64,000 nucleotides of DNA from the NCBI GenBank assembly GCA_031428275.1, contig JANPPC010000027.1, forward strand, positions 1 through 64,000. Reading direction: 5' to 3'. The position numbers were made by a program, and so were the translations under genes. Below the pieces are notes generated by a model. That model was not told the DNA's origin, did no database searches, and saw only the letters and a program-made list of their open reading frames with translations. Source of the DNA: Pseudobdellovibrio sp031428275 (GTDB lineage Bacteria; Bdellovibrionota; Bdellovibrionia; Bdellovibrionales; Bdellovibrionaceae). Shown in pieces: positions 34,474-43,001 of this stretch (positions within the stretch are counted from its first letter, which is position 1; the number at the start of each line of letters is the position of its first letter).

Positions 34474-35946
34474 ATGTTGAAAAAAGCTAAAATTCTAATT
34501 ATCGATGACGACCGCGACGTGCAAGAGCTTATTACGGGGTTCTTCAAAGTGCGTAATTATGAAGTGTTGCCTTATGACGATGCTCAAAAGGCATTAGAAG
34601 ATCTGAGTCAGCACAAAATAAGCTGTGATGTTATTATCACGGATTTAATGCTACCGGGTATTTCGGGTATTGAGTTCACTCAGCGGATGAAGGCTTTAGG
34701 TAATATGACGCCAATCATTTTAATTACCGCGAACAAAAAAGTTGAAGTTGCAGTTGAGGCAATTGCTTCAGGGGCTTACGACTTCGTTGTTAAGCCACTT
34801 CATTTCCCGCAACTTTTAGTCTCAGTAGAGCGCGCACTTTACCTTACTCGAGTTCAAGAAGAAAATTCGACTCTGAAAACTGTTGTGCAGCTGCAAGAGG
34901 GCCCAACAAGCCTTGAAGGAATTGTTGGAAAAAGTCAGGGCATTAAGAATGCTTTGGATCTGGCTCGCCGAGTTTCTAAATCGACGGCTAATATTTTAAT
35001 CACTGGAGAATCTGGAACCGGTAAAGAAGTTATAGCAAAGGCTATTCATGCGATGGGCTCGCGCAAGAAGGCACCGTTTATCGCAATTAACTGTTCGGCA
35101 ATTCCTGAAAATTTACTAGAGTCTGAATTATTTGGACATGCAAAGGGTTCATTTACCGGGGCATCCGATAAAAAAGTCGGCCTTTTTGAAGAAGCTGAGG
35201 GTGGAACTTTATTTTTAGATGAAATTGGTGATTTGAATTTGCCTCTGCAGGCTAAATTATTGCGCGTTTTGCAGGAACGTAAAATTAAGCGTATCGGTGA
35301 AAATCAGTATCGTCCGGTGAATGCACGTATTCTTTCTGCAACTCATAAAAACTTACGCCAAGAGATCATCGCCAAAAAGTTTCGCGAAGATTTGTTCTTT
35401 CGCTTAAACGTAATCCCGATATGGATTCCGCCTTTGCGCGAACGCAAGGAAGACGTCTTGCCATTAGCTGAATTTTTCTTACGTAAGTTTTCAGCTTTAA
35501 ATAATACGCGCCTTAAGCAGTTTTCTAAAGATGCGCTTGAGCATCTGATGAATAATTCTTGGCCTGGTAACGTTCGTGAGCTGGAGAATACGATTGAGCG
35601 CGCTGTTGTTCTTGCGGCGAGCGATGTTATTCGTTTAGAAGACGTCGTTTCGATCGGGCAAGAAAGCTTAGGCGAAAAGACTGAAGGTGGCTTTAACTTT
35701 GTGAATGCAGCCGGCTCGAAGATTTTGACGGTTGAAGAGTTGGTAAATAAGTACGTACAGCATGTGCTGCAACTTAATCATGGAGTTAAAGAGAAGACTG
35801 CGCGTGACCTACAGATTGATCGCAAGACTTTGTACAGAAGGCTGCGTGAGATCGAGAATGAAGAATCGGCCAGTGTCGCTAATGGAGGAGCTTCAGGGGC
35901 TAGCAGCGGCGGCGGGCTAGGTTCCAGTCGCACTTCTTTGAACTAG
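34474..35946 (+). CDS. Sigma-54-dependent NtrC-family response regulator
   Basis: 490 residues: receiver with Asp57 (VIITDLMLPG), AAA+ domain with Walker A GESGTGKE, sigma-54 loop GSFTGA and a Fis-type helix-turn-helix (EKTARDLQIDRKTLYRRLREIE). A Gly/Ser-rich tail ends the protein. The ribosome site AAAGGGGAG precedes the ATG. No sigma-54 promoter is seen before this gene, and no kinase is adjacent. It sits in the middle of eight sigma-54-type promoters, so it is the first candidate for their activator. It is followed by a good terminator. Confidence 0.92.
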   Translation: MLKKAKILIIDDDRDVQELITGFFKVRNYEVLPYDDAQKALEDLSQHKISCDVIITDLMLPGISGIEFTQRMKALGNMTPIILITANKKVEVAVEAIASGAYDFVVKPLHFPQLLVSVERALYLTRVQEENSTLKTVVQLQEGPTSLEGIVGKSQGIKNALDLARRVSKSTANILITGESGTGKEVIAKAIHAMGSRKKAPFIAINCSAIPENLLESELFGHAKGSFTGASDKKVGLFEEAEGGTLFLDEIGDLNLPLQAKLLRVLQERKIKRIGENQYRPVNARILSATHKNLRQEIIAKKFREDLFFRLNVIPIWIPPLRERKEDVLPLAEFFLRKFSALNNTRLKQFSKDALEHLMNNSWPGNVRELENTIERAVVLAASDVIRLEDVVSIGQESLGEKTEGGFNFVNAAGSKILTVEELVNKYVQHVLQLNHGVKEKTARDLQIDRKTLYRRLREIENEESASVANGGASGASSGGGLGSSRTSLN

Positions 35947-35973
35947 AAGCTTTCCCACTAAATGAGTTATTGA

Positions 35974-36005
35974 AGCCTTAGGTGATCTGCCTAGGGCTTT
36001 TTTTT
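35974..36005 (+). terminator. Rho-independent terminator of the NtrC gene
   Basis: Arms AGCCTTAGG (35974-35982) and CCTAGGGCT (35990-35998) form nine pairs, one of them G-U, with a seven-base loop, followed by T7. Confidence 0.85.
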
Positions 36006-36056
36006 AACCTGTTTCATGGGTTATGTAAGGTATTCTGGTGTAGAGTTTGTCGGTAT

Positions 36057-36102
36057 AGAAAAACAGAAAAATTCCCAGGAGGGAGCCTTTCTGTTTTTGC
36101 TT
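36057..36102. other. Long imperfect hairpin in the 234-base intergenic region
   Basis: Outer arms AAAACAGAAA and TTTCTGTTTT enclose an inner TCCC/GGGA hairpin. U-rich on both sides, so it could serve as a bidirectional terminator between the NtrC gene and the minus-strand HPF-like gene, or be part of a small RNA. I see no ORF here. Confidence 0.5.
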
Positions 36103-36180
36103 TAGGATTTTTTTCTAGATTTAAGGGAGAGGCTTTGAGATTTTGACTTTTCTTTTGGGAGAGTTCGTCTGCGTTTTTGT

Positions 36181-36465
36181 TTAGAATCTTAAACGTTTCC
36201 AGTCTAAAATTTTTGCTAGAACTGTGTTTTTTGCGGTTTTAATTGATGCTAAAGAAGTGATCTCTTTCGCCTCAGAATAAAATTTTCCGCATAATGCTTT
36301 GATTTCGATAATTGTATGGAAGGTTCCGTCAGCCATTTTGTTTACGATCATACTTACAGTGGAGTCAGCCGGCGCTAAATCTTGAATCATTGAGAAATGA
36401 TTTGTGAAAGTCTGCTGGTCTGCATAGCTAGGGCTGAAATGTTTGAATAATAGTTGATTCTGCAT
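36181..36465 (-). CDS. Small protein resembling HPF/RaiA ribosome hibernation factors
   Basis: 94 residues. The C-terminal half, a strand (FHTIIEIKALCGKFYSEAKE) followed by a long helix (SIKTAKNTVLAKILDWKRL), follows the order of the HPF/RaiA fold, which stabilises inactive ribosomes. The N-terminal half is less clear. A ribosome site AGGAG precedes the ATG. No sigma-54 promoter of acceptable quality is visible upstream. The assignment is by pattern only, and a different small alpha-beta protein is possible. Confidence 0.45.
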   Translation of the reverse strand: MQNQLLFKHFSPSYADQQTFTNHFSMIQDLAPADSTVSMIVNKMADGTFHTIIEIKALCGKFYSEAKEITSLASIKTAKNTVLAKILDWKRLRF

Positions 36466-36538
36466 CAGTACTCCTGTCTTTCTGTTGTGATTTTATTTTT
36501 TGTATTTTGGCGCGAGAGCAGCCCCTGAAAGCTAAAGT

Positions 36539-36577
36539 AGAGACCCGGGTTTAATTGGGGATTGAGCCCAGGTCTCT
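36539..36577 (-). terminator. Stem-loop after the 175-residue receiver gene
   Basis: Arms AGAGACC and GGTCTCT with further GGG/CCC pairing inside. The U-tract on the minus strand is weak, so termination efficiency is uncertain. Confidence 0.5.
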
Positions 36578-36600
36578 TTAACTAAAAAACTTTTAACTAA

Positions 36601-37128
36601 TTATGCAGTACCGTAACGGTAAGTCGTTTCATCTTCCATGTAGCTACCGAACGACTCTAAAATAGAGCTCAACGGCTGCGCTTTCGATACAAAACCTACG
36701 TAATTAAAATGCTTTGTTCTTCTTGGTGGGCATTCATTCTTTTTTGAAGAAGAAAAAATCACTACGGGAACTCGTTGACGGTCCCACTGAATCGGCAACG
36801 AAGGCTCGAGTCTTAAACCTTTTTCTGCTTGTACTAAAGTCTCAGCGCCGTTCAGAGCTGGCAATTGCCAGTCTAGAATAATCATGTCGTAAAAATTTTC
36901 TGTCATAAGATTCATAGCCTCGAAAGGATCCTGTGCAATATCTATAATGCATGAATATTTTTGCTTGAGTGATTTTGCTATGAGCGAGCTCATGTCAGGA
37001 TCATCTTCGATCATTAAAATCTTTTTAGGTTTTTTATAAATTTTGAATGCCTTCTTTATTGAATTTAAAATCGGGCTGTTGAATCGGCTCATGGGTAAAA
37101 TTGTAATGTTGTCTGCGGCAGCGTTCAT
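36601..37128 (-). CDS. Stand-alone response regulator receiver protein
   Basis: 175 residues. An N-terminal extension of ~35 residues precedes one receiver: acidic pair at 41-43, phospho-acceptor Asp86 in MIILDWQLPALNG, Ser/Thr position at SSS and Lys in GFVSKAQP. No output domain. The AGGAGG ribosome site is near-perfect. It has its own sigma-54 promoter at 37194-37208 and lies beside the Hpt and hybrid kinase operon, so it may receive phosphate from that relay. Confidence 0.85.
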   Translation of the reverse strand: MNAAADNITILPMSRFNSPILNSIKKAFKIYKKPKKILMIEDDPDMSSLIAKSLKQKYSCIIDIAQDPFEAMNLMTENFYDMIILDWQLPALNGAETLVQAEKGLRLEPSLPIQWDRQRVPVVIFSSSKKNECPPRRTKHFNYVGFVSKAQPLSSILESFGSYMEDETTYRYGTA

Positions 37129-37193
37129 GCTATCCTCCTATTAAATTTTTTGTGAAATTTAGATTATGTATTCACCTTTGCTTATATTAGATT

Positions 37194-37208
37194 GCAACCG
37201 CGGTGCCA
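37194..37208 (-). promoter_or_regulatory. Sigma-54-type promoter of the 175-residue receiver gene
   Basis: The minus strand reads TGGCACCGCGGTTGC, one of the best matches in the window. Start site near 37182. Confidence 0.85.
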
Positions 37209-37237
37209 ATACTGAGAGTGTTCTATTTTGCTTATAA

Positions 37238-37261
37238 GGGGCAAAAGTGGATATTTGCCCC
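37238..37261. promoter_or_regulatory. Perfect inverted repeat upstream of a sigma-54 promoter
   Basis: Arms GGGGCAAA (37238-37245) and TTTGCCCC (37254-37261) around an 8-base spacer. It lies about 40 bases upstream of the -24 element, a possible activator site. Similar half-sites occur at 34417 and 40414. Confidence 0.5.
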
Positions 37262-37267
37262 GCAGAT

Positions 37268-37288
37268 AGAAAAAGCGCTACGCGCTTG
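37268..37288 (-). terminator. Rho-independent terminator of the kinase-Hpt operon
   Basis: Arms AAGCGC and GCGCTT with loop of three. On the minus strand the stem is followed by a short U run. Just after the Hpt stop. Confidence 0.7.
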
Positions 37289-37299
37289 TTTTCGAATTA

Positions 37300-37578
37300 C
37301 TAAGGCTTTAAATTTTTTAAATAGGATTCGAAGCGGCCTAGCGTTGTTTTTAACTTATCAAGGTCTTTTTTTAGCGCTTGATTTTCTATTTCGATAGCGA
37401 TGGTCGACAGTTCGTCGAAACCGAATGTTGTCGCATTACCTTTAATTTGGTGGCCGACTCGCTCTAGAATTTTGAAGTCTAGTTTTAAAATAGCTGCGTG
37501 GCAATCGACGAGGTCTTGCTTACGACGTTCAACATACTTAATTCGCGCGTCTAGCGGGATATCAATTTTCTCAGACAT
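37300..37578 (-). CDS. Hpt-domain phosphotransfer protein
   Basis: 92 residues, one Hpt bundle with phospho-histidine His43 in VGHQIKGNATTFGF. Its start overlaps the last 8 bases of the hybrid kinase, so the two are translationally coupled and almost certainly form a kinase-receiver-Hpt relay. The end receiver could be either stand-alone receiver or the NtrC regulator at 34474. Confidence 0.88.
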   Translation of the reverse strand: MSEKIDIPLDARIKYVERRKQDLVDCHAAILKLDFKILERVGHQIKGNATTFGFDELSTIAIEIENQALKKDLDKLKTTLGRFESYLKNLKP

Positions 37579-40321
37579 TTTTATTTTCCTCCATGATGAA
37601 TAATATTTGTTTAATCAGTGTTTCTTGCGTAACTGGTTTTGTGATGAGGTCAACGCAACCGGCTTTTAGACAGCTGCTTTTTTCTTCGGGAGATGAATGG
37701 GCCGTTAGGGCGATAATTGGTTTTTTATAGCCTAGTGATCGAATGCGCCGGGTGGCCTCTAAGCCGTCCATTTTAGGCAGTTGTATATCCATTAAAATCA
37801 AATCATACATAGAGTGATCGGCCTTCTGAACCGCATCTTCGCCGTTATCAATCACATCTGACGTAGCGCCGGCTGATTTTAAAAAATATTTAAAGATCTC
37901 TTGATTGTCTTCAGAGTCTTCTACAATGAGTACATTTTTATTTTTTAGGTTGGTCGTGACTTCGATGACCGTATGCTCGGCTGGATTCTGAACGTTCTCA
38001 AACAAATTAGTTGTCAAGTTAAGACTAGTTAGGTTACCGCAAGGAATTTTAAACTGAAAAATTGAACCGCTACCAAGTCGGCTGTTGATGAGTACGACAT
38101 CACCACCAAATTGCTGCGCTAATCTTTTTGCGAGTGCTAGCCCTAGACCCATTCCGCCGAAACGCCGAGTGCTTGATACATCAGCCTGAGAAAACGATTG
38201 AAACAGATCAAGCTGGGCCTTCGGTGAAATACCAATTCCGCTGTCAATGATCGTGAACAAAACCTGATATTCATCTGAATGGGGTACGACGGGCTCACAT
38301 TTAATCTGTAGTTTGACCAATCCAGCTTCTGTAAACTTAATCGCATTACCGACAAGGTTAAGCAAAATTTGCTTCACGCGCGATTCGTCGGTTTCTATAA
38401 ATGCGGGCAGTTGGCCCAAGCCTTCAATTTGAAACACAATGCCCTTCGCCTTGGCGCGCATTTCCATAACCCATTTTAAATCTTCAGCAATCGCCAACAA
38501 AGAAATTTTCTCTTTGTTGATATAAATTCGGCCGAATTCAACTTTCGAAATATCAAGAATATTGTCGATGATGCTAGTTAACTGCGAGCTATTCTTTTTA
38601 ATACTATCCATCAACGCCATTTTTTCTTTTGGCTCTATTGTTTTACCCAATATTTCAGAGTAGCCCGTAATTGCATTAAGTGGCGTGCGGATTTCATGAC
38701 TCATATTTGATAGAAAGGCGGTTTTTACGCGGTTTGAGTCTTCGACTTTTTTAAATAGCCGCGAATTATCAATACCGATTCCGACCTGCGAAACCATACT
38801 TTCAATAATTTCTAAATCATTTTCTGAATATTTTTCACCACTCGCTCTAGCTAGAAACAAAAGCCCGCACTGGCGAAATTCACGAGAGGGAATTTTTATT
38901 AGAATCCAGTCTGCGAAAAAATCCGAACCATGTATAAATTTTGAAAAGTATTGCAAAAGACCATGCTCGGACTTTTTAAGCAAATCTTGATCAAGTAGTG
39001 AATTAACTTCAGTCAACGTTAGCGAATCTTGTATAAGGTCTTTCTTGCTGAAGCCGTGCAAGTCATGAAATTCGATAATCTCAGGGTTGTCTGGGGTTGA
39101 GCTGCAGTAAAGAAATGCATGTGACGACTGGCTTATTTGCAGACTGGCTTGAAAAAAGTCTTCAATCAGAATTTTTAAGTCGAGCTCAAGCGCTGTGTGT
39201 TTATTGATTTCATTCAAGCGCTTAAGCTGCTCGGTCTGTGCGCGGCTCTTCTTTATAGTTTCTTGCATAATCTCTTTTGATTTTTTTTCGTTTAGTAAAA
39301 GATTTTGCGTTTGTTTGAAAATACTAAAAAGTAAAACGATAAAAATAATAGAAGCAAAAGCAACAGTGTTCGCCAGATATAAATCACCAAAATTGAAGAA
39401 TAAAGGAAATGGCGCGACTGAAATTTTCCATTTTTGACCGTAAAGATCGATAACTTTACTTCGATATAGTTTTTTGCTATGATTTTTGTCAGCGAAACGC
39501 TCGTAGGCTGTCATTATTTTACCATCGTCGGCGGCAATGGCCTCGACTTGGAAGTTTATACGCTCATCAGCTTTATTCGGCTTCCCGAAAGCTCGCTCGA
39601 AAAAATCTTTAATGCGCACCGGAACATAGATTAAACCTTTAGCATTTCTAACCCGATCTTCGCTACTTACCGGAACTTCAAGTTGATTATAAAGAGGAGA
39701 TATCAGAATTACGTTCAGCTGAGGATCGGGATCATTTTTTAATATAGGCCGCATGATTGGTGTCATATTAATGCTTGCTGATTTGATTGCGTCGACGATT
39801 ACCCTTTCACGCTGAGGAGTGCTCATCATATCGTAGCCTAGCATTTCGCTGCGGCGCCAGTTCATAGGCTCAACCATGGTAAGCGGTGCATACATTTCTT
39901 TACCGGGCTTCAGCCATTCAATTTTGAAAAAAGGTCGATTGCGATTCTGACTAATATATTTCTTTAGCTGGTTCTTTTTTACGATCGTAGCGTAACCAAT
40001 ACCTTGCAAACCATGATTTACGCGTTGTATTTCAATGCTTTCAGAAAGTTTTCTGAATTGGTATTGGTTTGGGGTGCCTTCGGTTCGGAAGTAGGCGTGC
40101 ACGTAAGCCAAAGTTCCGGCGTAATTATTGAAATTCTCAGTCACGACAGAGGCCACTCGCTCTAGCTCTTTATCTAATCGGTAATTGATGTTCGCGTTAA
40201 TCGCGGCAGATAGATATATCCAACTGCCAAGAGCAATAATAGCAAAACCCGTAATTAAAACGCCGAATATTTTTTTACTATATAAATAATTAAAAATGTT
40301 TTTTACTGTTTTTTGATTCAT
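37571..40321 (-). CDS. CHASE-domain hybrid sensor histidine kinase
   Basis: 916 residues. Membrane helix (~18-40), periplasmic CHASE domain (~45-300; the QGIGYATIV and APLTMVEPMN motifs), second helix (~318-340), coiled coil, GAF-like region (~370-530), HisKA with phospho-histidine in MSHEIRTPLNA (~541), HATPase (GNAIKFTEAG, GMGLGLALAK) and a C-terminal receiver with Asp in LILMDIQLPKMDG (~845). It senses an external ligand and starts a phosphorelay. The Hpt gene is coupled at its end. A TTGGTA-17-TAAAAA promoter-like pair lies upstream. Confidence 0.9.
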   Translation of the reverse strand: MNQKTVKNIFNYLYSKKIFGVLITGFAIIALGSWIYLSAAINANINYRLDKELERVASVVTENFNNYAGTLAYVHAYFRTEGTPNQYQFRKLSESIEIQRVNHGLQGIGYATIVKKNQLKKYISQNRNRPFFKIEWLKPGKEMYAPLTMVEPMNWRRSEMLGYDMMSTPQRERVIVDAIKSASINMTPIMRPILKNDPDPQLNVILISPLYNQLEVPVSSEDRVRNAKGLIYVPVRIKDFFERAFGKPNKADERINFQVEAIAADDGKIMTAYERFADKNHSKKLYRSKVIDLYGQKWKISVAPFPLFFNFGDLYLANTVAFASIIFIVLLFSIFKQTQNLLLNEKKSKEIMQETIKKSRAQTEQLKRLNEINKHTALELDLKILIEDFFQASLQISQSSHAFLYCSSTPDNPEIIEFHDLHGFSKKDLIQDSLTLTEVNSLLDQDLLKKSEHGLLQYFSKFIHGSDFFADWILIKIPSREFRQCGLLFLARASGEKYSENDLEIIESMVSQVGIGIDNSRLFKKVEDSNRVKTAFLSNMSHEIRTPLNAITGYSEILGKTIEPKEKMALMDSIKKNSSQLTSIIDNILDISKVEFGRIYINKEKISLLAIAEDLKWVMEMRAKAKGIVFQIEGLGQLPAFIETDESRVKQILLNLVGNAIKFTEAGLVKLQIKCEPVVPHSDEYQVLFTIIDSGIGISPKAQLDLFQSFSQADVSSTRRFGGMGLGLALAKRLAQQFGGDVVLINSRLGSGSIFQFKIPCGNLTSLNLTTNLFENVQNPAEHTVIEVTTNLKNKNVLIVEDSEDNQEIFKYFLKSAGATSDVIDNGEDAVQKADHSMYDLILMDIQLPKMDGLEATRRIRSLGYKKPIIALTAHSSPEEKSSCLKAGCVDLITKPVTQETLIKQILFIMEENKNV

Positions 40322-40647
40322 GCGTCTTTTCTTGTGTTTTACTTAATAACTACCCTTATTTTTAGCATAGCTGCCAAGAGGTACCAAAAAATTTATTTAT
40401 ATTTGGTCTCGGTGGGGCAAAAAGCATCATTTTGAGGGCCAGTGCGCCGTCAGATTATTCAAGTCGCATTTCGAATGGCAATGACGAGAACTTTTTAAAA
40501 TTAGAAATATGCCCCAAGTCTAGCCGTTTTTTTCCATTTTTAGCTGAAGCTTGAGCCTTATCTTAAATCTAAACCTCAAAAAAGAACTTTGGTCAGCTTC
40601 TTGCTTAGAGGTCTTGATATAACGGTTTAAGTGATTAAGGAGACATC
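40322..40647. other. 326-base divergent intergenic region
   Basis: Lies between the CHASE hybrid kinase (minus) and the 46-residue ORF (plus). It holds GGGGCAAAAA at 40414-40423 and TGCCCC at 40510-40515, which resemble the inverted repeat at 37238, and the sigma-54-type promoter at 40590. On the minus strand TTGGTA and TAAAAA, 17 bases apart, are a possible promoter for the kinase. No ORF of its own was found. Confidence 0.5.
40590..40604 (+). promoter_or_regulatory. Sigma-54-type promoter of the BON operon
   Basis: TGGTCAGCTTCTTGC, with GG and GC 10 bases apart, 44 bases before the ATG of the 46-residue ORF. Confidence 0.6.
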
Positions 40648-40788
40648 ATGATTATTGACGCTACAAAAATTGATTATTTTTCTTATCTTTTTAAAAGTAT
40701 TGCAAAGCAAAACGTAATTAACGTTAGAAAAAAAGTCGTAAAGAAAGAATTAAATACGAAGTCAGACGTGAAAATTAAAACAAACTAA
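40648..40788 (+). CDS. Small basic protein, 46 residues
   Basis: ATG at 40648 with ribosome site AAGGAGA nine bases upstream, stop at 40786-40788. The protein is Lys-rich (RKKVVKKEL) with an N-terminal IDATKIDYFSYLF stretch. Not recognised. Support comes from the ribosome site, the sigma-54-type promoter ahead of it and the next gene 14 bases downstream. Confidence 0.6.
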   Translation: MIIDATKIDYFSYLFKSIAKQNVINVRKKVVKKELNTKSDVKIKTN

Positions 40789-40802
40789 AGGAAGAGTTAA
40801 TC

Positions 40803-41177
40803 ATGAAAATTGTAATTATTTATTTGTTGTTATCTACGACCTCTGCGGTTGTTGTAGGCCAAGAAGTGGTTAAACCGGATAACTCACAAAAGAACGATCG
40901 TGATAAATATTTGCACGAATACACGGCTCAAGAGCAGGGAAAGTCGAAAGAAGACAATGATCTAACTCGACGAATTCGGCTTGAAATCGTTAAAGACAAA
41001 AATTTGTCTATTTACGCGAAAAATATCAAAGTAATTACGATGAATGGCCAGGTCACCTTGAAGGGTCCCGTTCGTTCTTCAGAAGAAGTACGCACAATTA
41101 TGCTTAAGGCCCAAACGATTGCGGGAACCTCGAGTGTATTAAATCAAATGGAAATCGCGCCAAAAATTAAGAAATAA
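40803..41177 (+). CDS. BON-domain exported protein
   Basis: 124 residues. A signal peptide (~1-19, ending VVVG-Q) is followed by one BON domain (~55-120; LTRRIRLEIVKDKNLSIYAKNI, NGQVTLKGPVRSSEEV). BON proteins such as OsmY bind membranes or other envelope parts and are often induced by osmotic stress. The ribosome site is AAAGGAAGAG. It sits in the operon with the YflT-like and outer-membrane genes. Confidence 0.85.
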   Translation: MKIVIIYLLLSTTSAVVVGQEVVKPDNSQKNDRDKYLHEYTAQEQGKSKEDNDLTRRIRLEIVKDKNLSIYAKNIKVITMNGQVTLKGPVRSSEEVRTIMLKAQTIAGTSSVLNQMEIAPKIKK

Positions 41178-41200
41178 CAATGCAATTTAAGGAGCTCATT

Positions 41201-41791
41201 ATGGAAAAAAATAATAAAGTCATTTTCGGAATATACAAAACTCGTGGTGCCGCAGAAAGCGCGGTTACGACTTTGAAAACGAATGGTTTTCGAACAAGTG
41301 ATATTTCTGTTTTGCTTCCGCAAACTGATGGGGCACAGGACTTCATTCATTTGAAAGGAACAAAGGCGCCGGAAGGGGCTGCTACAGGCGCCGGAACAGG
41401 AGCTGTCATTGGAGGGGCTCTTGGTTTACTGGTGGGTCTTGGTGCGCTTGCTATACCGGGCGTCGGTCCGTTTATTGCGGCCGGGCCTATAATGGCTTCC
41501 CTTGCCGGGCTTGGTGTTGGCGGAGCTGTGGGCGGAATCAGTGGTGCATTGATCGGCTATGGAATTCCTGAATACGAAGCGAAGCGCTACGAAGGGTTTG
41601 TTCGCGACGGAGGAATTTTACTATCTGTTCACGTCGACGATACTAAATGGGCTGAAAAAGCTCAAAGCATTCTTGAAACCACGGGTGCTAAAGATATCTC
41701 GACATCGACAGAGCTAGAAAGTGATTGGTCTGCGCTGAGTTCAAGTCGAACTAGTGAAGTTAAAGATAGCGATCGAAAACAGATTCTTTAA
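41201..41791 (+). CDS. YflT-like general stress protein with glycine-zipper segment
   Basis: 196 residues from ATG 41201 (AAGGAG upstream). The in-frame ATG at 41180 is rejected because it would start before the ribosome site. An N-terminal alpha-beta domain (KVIFGIYKTRGAAESAVTTL) resembles the heat-induced YflT family. A long Gly/Ala-rich membrane-like segment follows (~60-125, GLGALAIPGVGPFIAAGP), then a C-terminal alpha-beta part. The function is unknown. Proteins of this layout are typical of stress operons. Confidence 0.7.
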   Translation: MEKNNKVIFGIYKTRGAAESAVTTLKTNGFRTSDISVLLPQTDGAQDFIHLKGTKAPEGAATGAGTGAVIGGALGLLVGLGALAIPGVGPFIAAGPIMASLAGLGVGGAVGGISGALIGYGIPEYEAKRYEGFVRDGGILLSVHVDDTKWAEKAQSILETTGAKDISTSTELESDWSALSSSRTSEVKDSDRKQIL

Positions 41792-41827
41792 TCAAATAAA
41801 CTAATTAACTTAAAAAAGAGGAAAAAA

Positions 41828-42547
41828 ATGAAAAAAATATTAGCAGCAGTGGGTTTTTGTATCGCATCAACGTCGTTCGCACAAAGTCCGTCTACAACCA
41901 CAACAAGTGAACAAACAACAACCACAGATGGAGCACTCGTGCAAGATAGCAGCAGCACTTCAACGACTGAGTATCAACAAGAAAAGTCGCGAACTTCGGC
42001 CGGTGGTTTATTTATCGAGCCGATGCTTTCGGTGATTCGTGAAGATTCATCAATCAGAAGTTCACAGCTGCCAATTATTCGAAGCGACACTTCAGGTAAC
42101 GCCGAAGGCTACGGGGTCGGTTTGCGTTTCGGTGGTCACTTATCCGAAATATTTTTTATTGGCGTAGACGGGCGTTATGCAAAAATGAGTTTGTCTGATT
42201 CATTTTATAATGATGCCGATTCTGACGTCTACAATATTGCGCCAATGGTTGGTCTGCAGACACCGTTGTTTGGTATTCGCTTAATGGCGGCCTATGTGGT
42301 GGCGGGTGAAAATAATCCAGCAGCAAGTTCGAACGGTATTAATCTTAAATTCACAGAGCCACAAGGTCTTAGACTAGGAGCAGGCGTGCATGCGGGGCCA
42401 GTTGCGATCAATTTAGAATACCAAAAATTAACTTATAATGCGACAGAGATTCAATCTTTTGGTTCGGTAGCCGCAAACACTTCAACCTCGGTTGATGCTG
42501 AAACCGAGGGGTATGCGTTGAGCCTAGGGTTTCCAATTGAACTTTAA
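41828..42547 (+). CDS. Outer-membrane beta-barrel protein
   Basis: 239 residues. Signal peptide 1-19 (ending SFA-QS), then a Ser/Thr-rich linker (~20-55) and an OmpA-like eight-strand barrel whose strands alternate in polarity (YGVGLRFGGHL, FFIGVDGRYAKM, GYALSLGFPIEL). The last strand ends in a hydrophobic residue. It is the last gene of the BON operon, followed by a strong terminator, so it is probably a stress-induced porin or structural protein. Confidence 0.8.
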   Translation: MKKILAAVGFCIASTSFAQSPSTTTTSEQTTTTDGALVQDSSSTSTTEYQQEKSRTSAGGLFIEPMLSVIREDSSIRSSQLPIIRSDTSGNAEGYGVGLRFGGHLSEIFFIGVDGRYAKMSLSDSFYNDADSDVYNIAPMVGLQTPLFGIRLMAAYVVAGENNPAASSNGINLKFTEPQGLRLGAGVHAGPVAINLEYQKLTYNATEIQSFGSVAANTSTSVDAETEGYALSLGFPIEL

Positions 42548-42571
42548 TGAGTGATTAGTACTAGTTCTATC

Positions 42572-42606
42572 AAAAAGGCCTTGCAGAGATGTGAGGCCTT
42601 TTTTTA
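42572..42606 (+). terminator. Rho-independent terminator of the BON operon
   Basis: Arms AAAAAGGCCT (42572-42581) and AGGCCTTTTT with a 12-base loop and a T-run at 42599-42605. Confidence 0.9.
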
Positions 42607-42684
42607 TTGGGTACTTAATTTCCATACTTTGCCGATAGTTGCCTCATAAAAAGTGCTGATTTGTTCTACGCTAGCTTTTATTAC

Positions 42685-42699
42685 TGGTCTTCAAGTTGC
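42685..42699 (+). promoter_or_regulatory. Sigma-54-type promoter of the 81-residue gene
   Basis: TGGTCTTCAAGTTGC keeps the exact GG/GC spacing, 57 bases before the ATG at 42756. Confidence 0.7.
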
Positions 42700-42755
42700 A
42701 ATTAATTTGAGTCAATTAGATGTAGCCACAAAAAATATTTTTTGAAGGAGAACAC

Positions 42756-43001
42756 ATGAAAAAACGACATTTAAATCTGCAGACTAAAGATGTTGTGCCC
42801 GAGACTCTACGCTTTACGTCGCGCCCAGAGCGTGACTACGATTACCAAGACTCTGAATCTTACGAGCCACCTTACCGAAATCCACAGCGCGGTTATGCAC
42901 CAATTGATTCAGATCGTGCGCCAAGCGACCTCGTTCGCAAAGTAAAGCAAGAGTCGAAAATTCGTTTGAACGTTTCTAAAGTGACAAGAAGGATCAAATG
43001 A
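42756..43001 (+). CDS. Small hydrophilic hypothetical protein
   Basis: 81 residues, Arg/Lys-rich with many Tyr, Pro and Asp (DYDYQDSESYEPPYRNPQRG), probably disordered. No known family. The start has GAAGGAG upstream, and its stop overlaps the second hemerythrin-like gene (ATGA), so the two are translated together. Confidence 0.65.
   Translation: MKKRHLNLQTKDVVPETLRFTSRPERDYDYQDSESYEPPYRNPQRGYAPIDSDRAPSDLVRKVKQESKIRLNVSKVTRRIK

Noticed and set aside
36490..36540. GG-N10-GC pattern before the HPF-like gene
   Set aside because: Only the bare dinucleotides fit (AGGGGCTGCTCTCGCGC); the TGGCA and TTGC context is missing.
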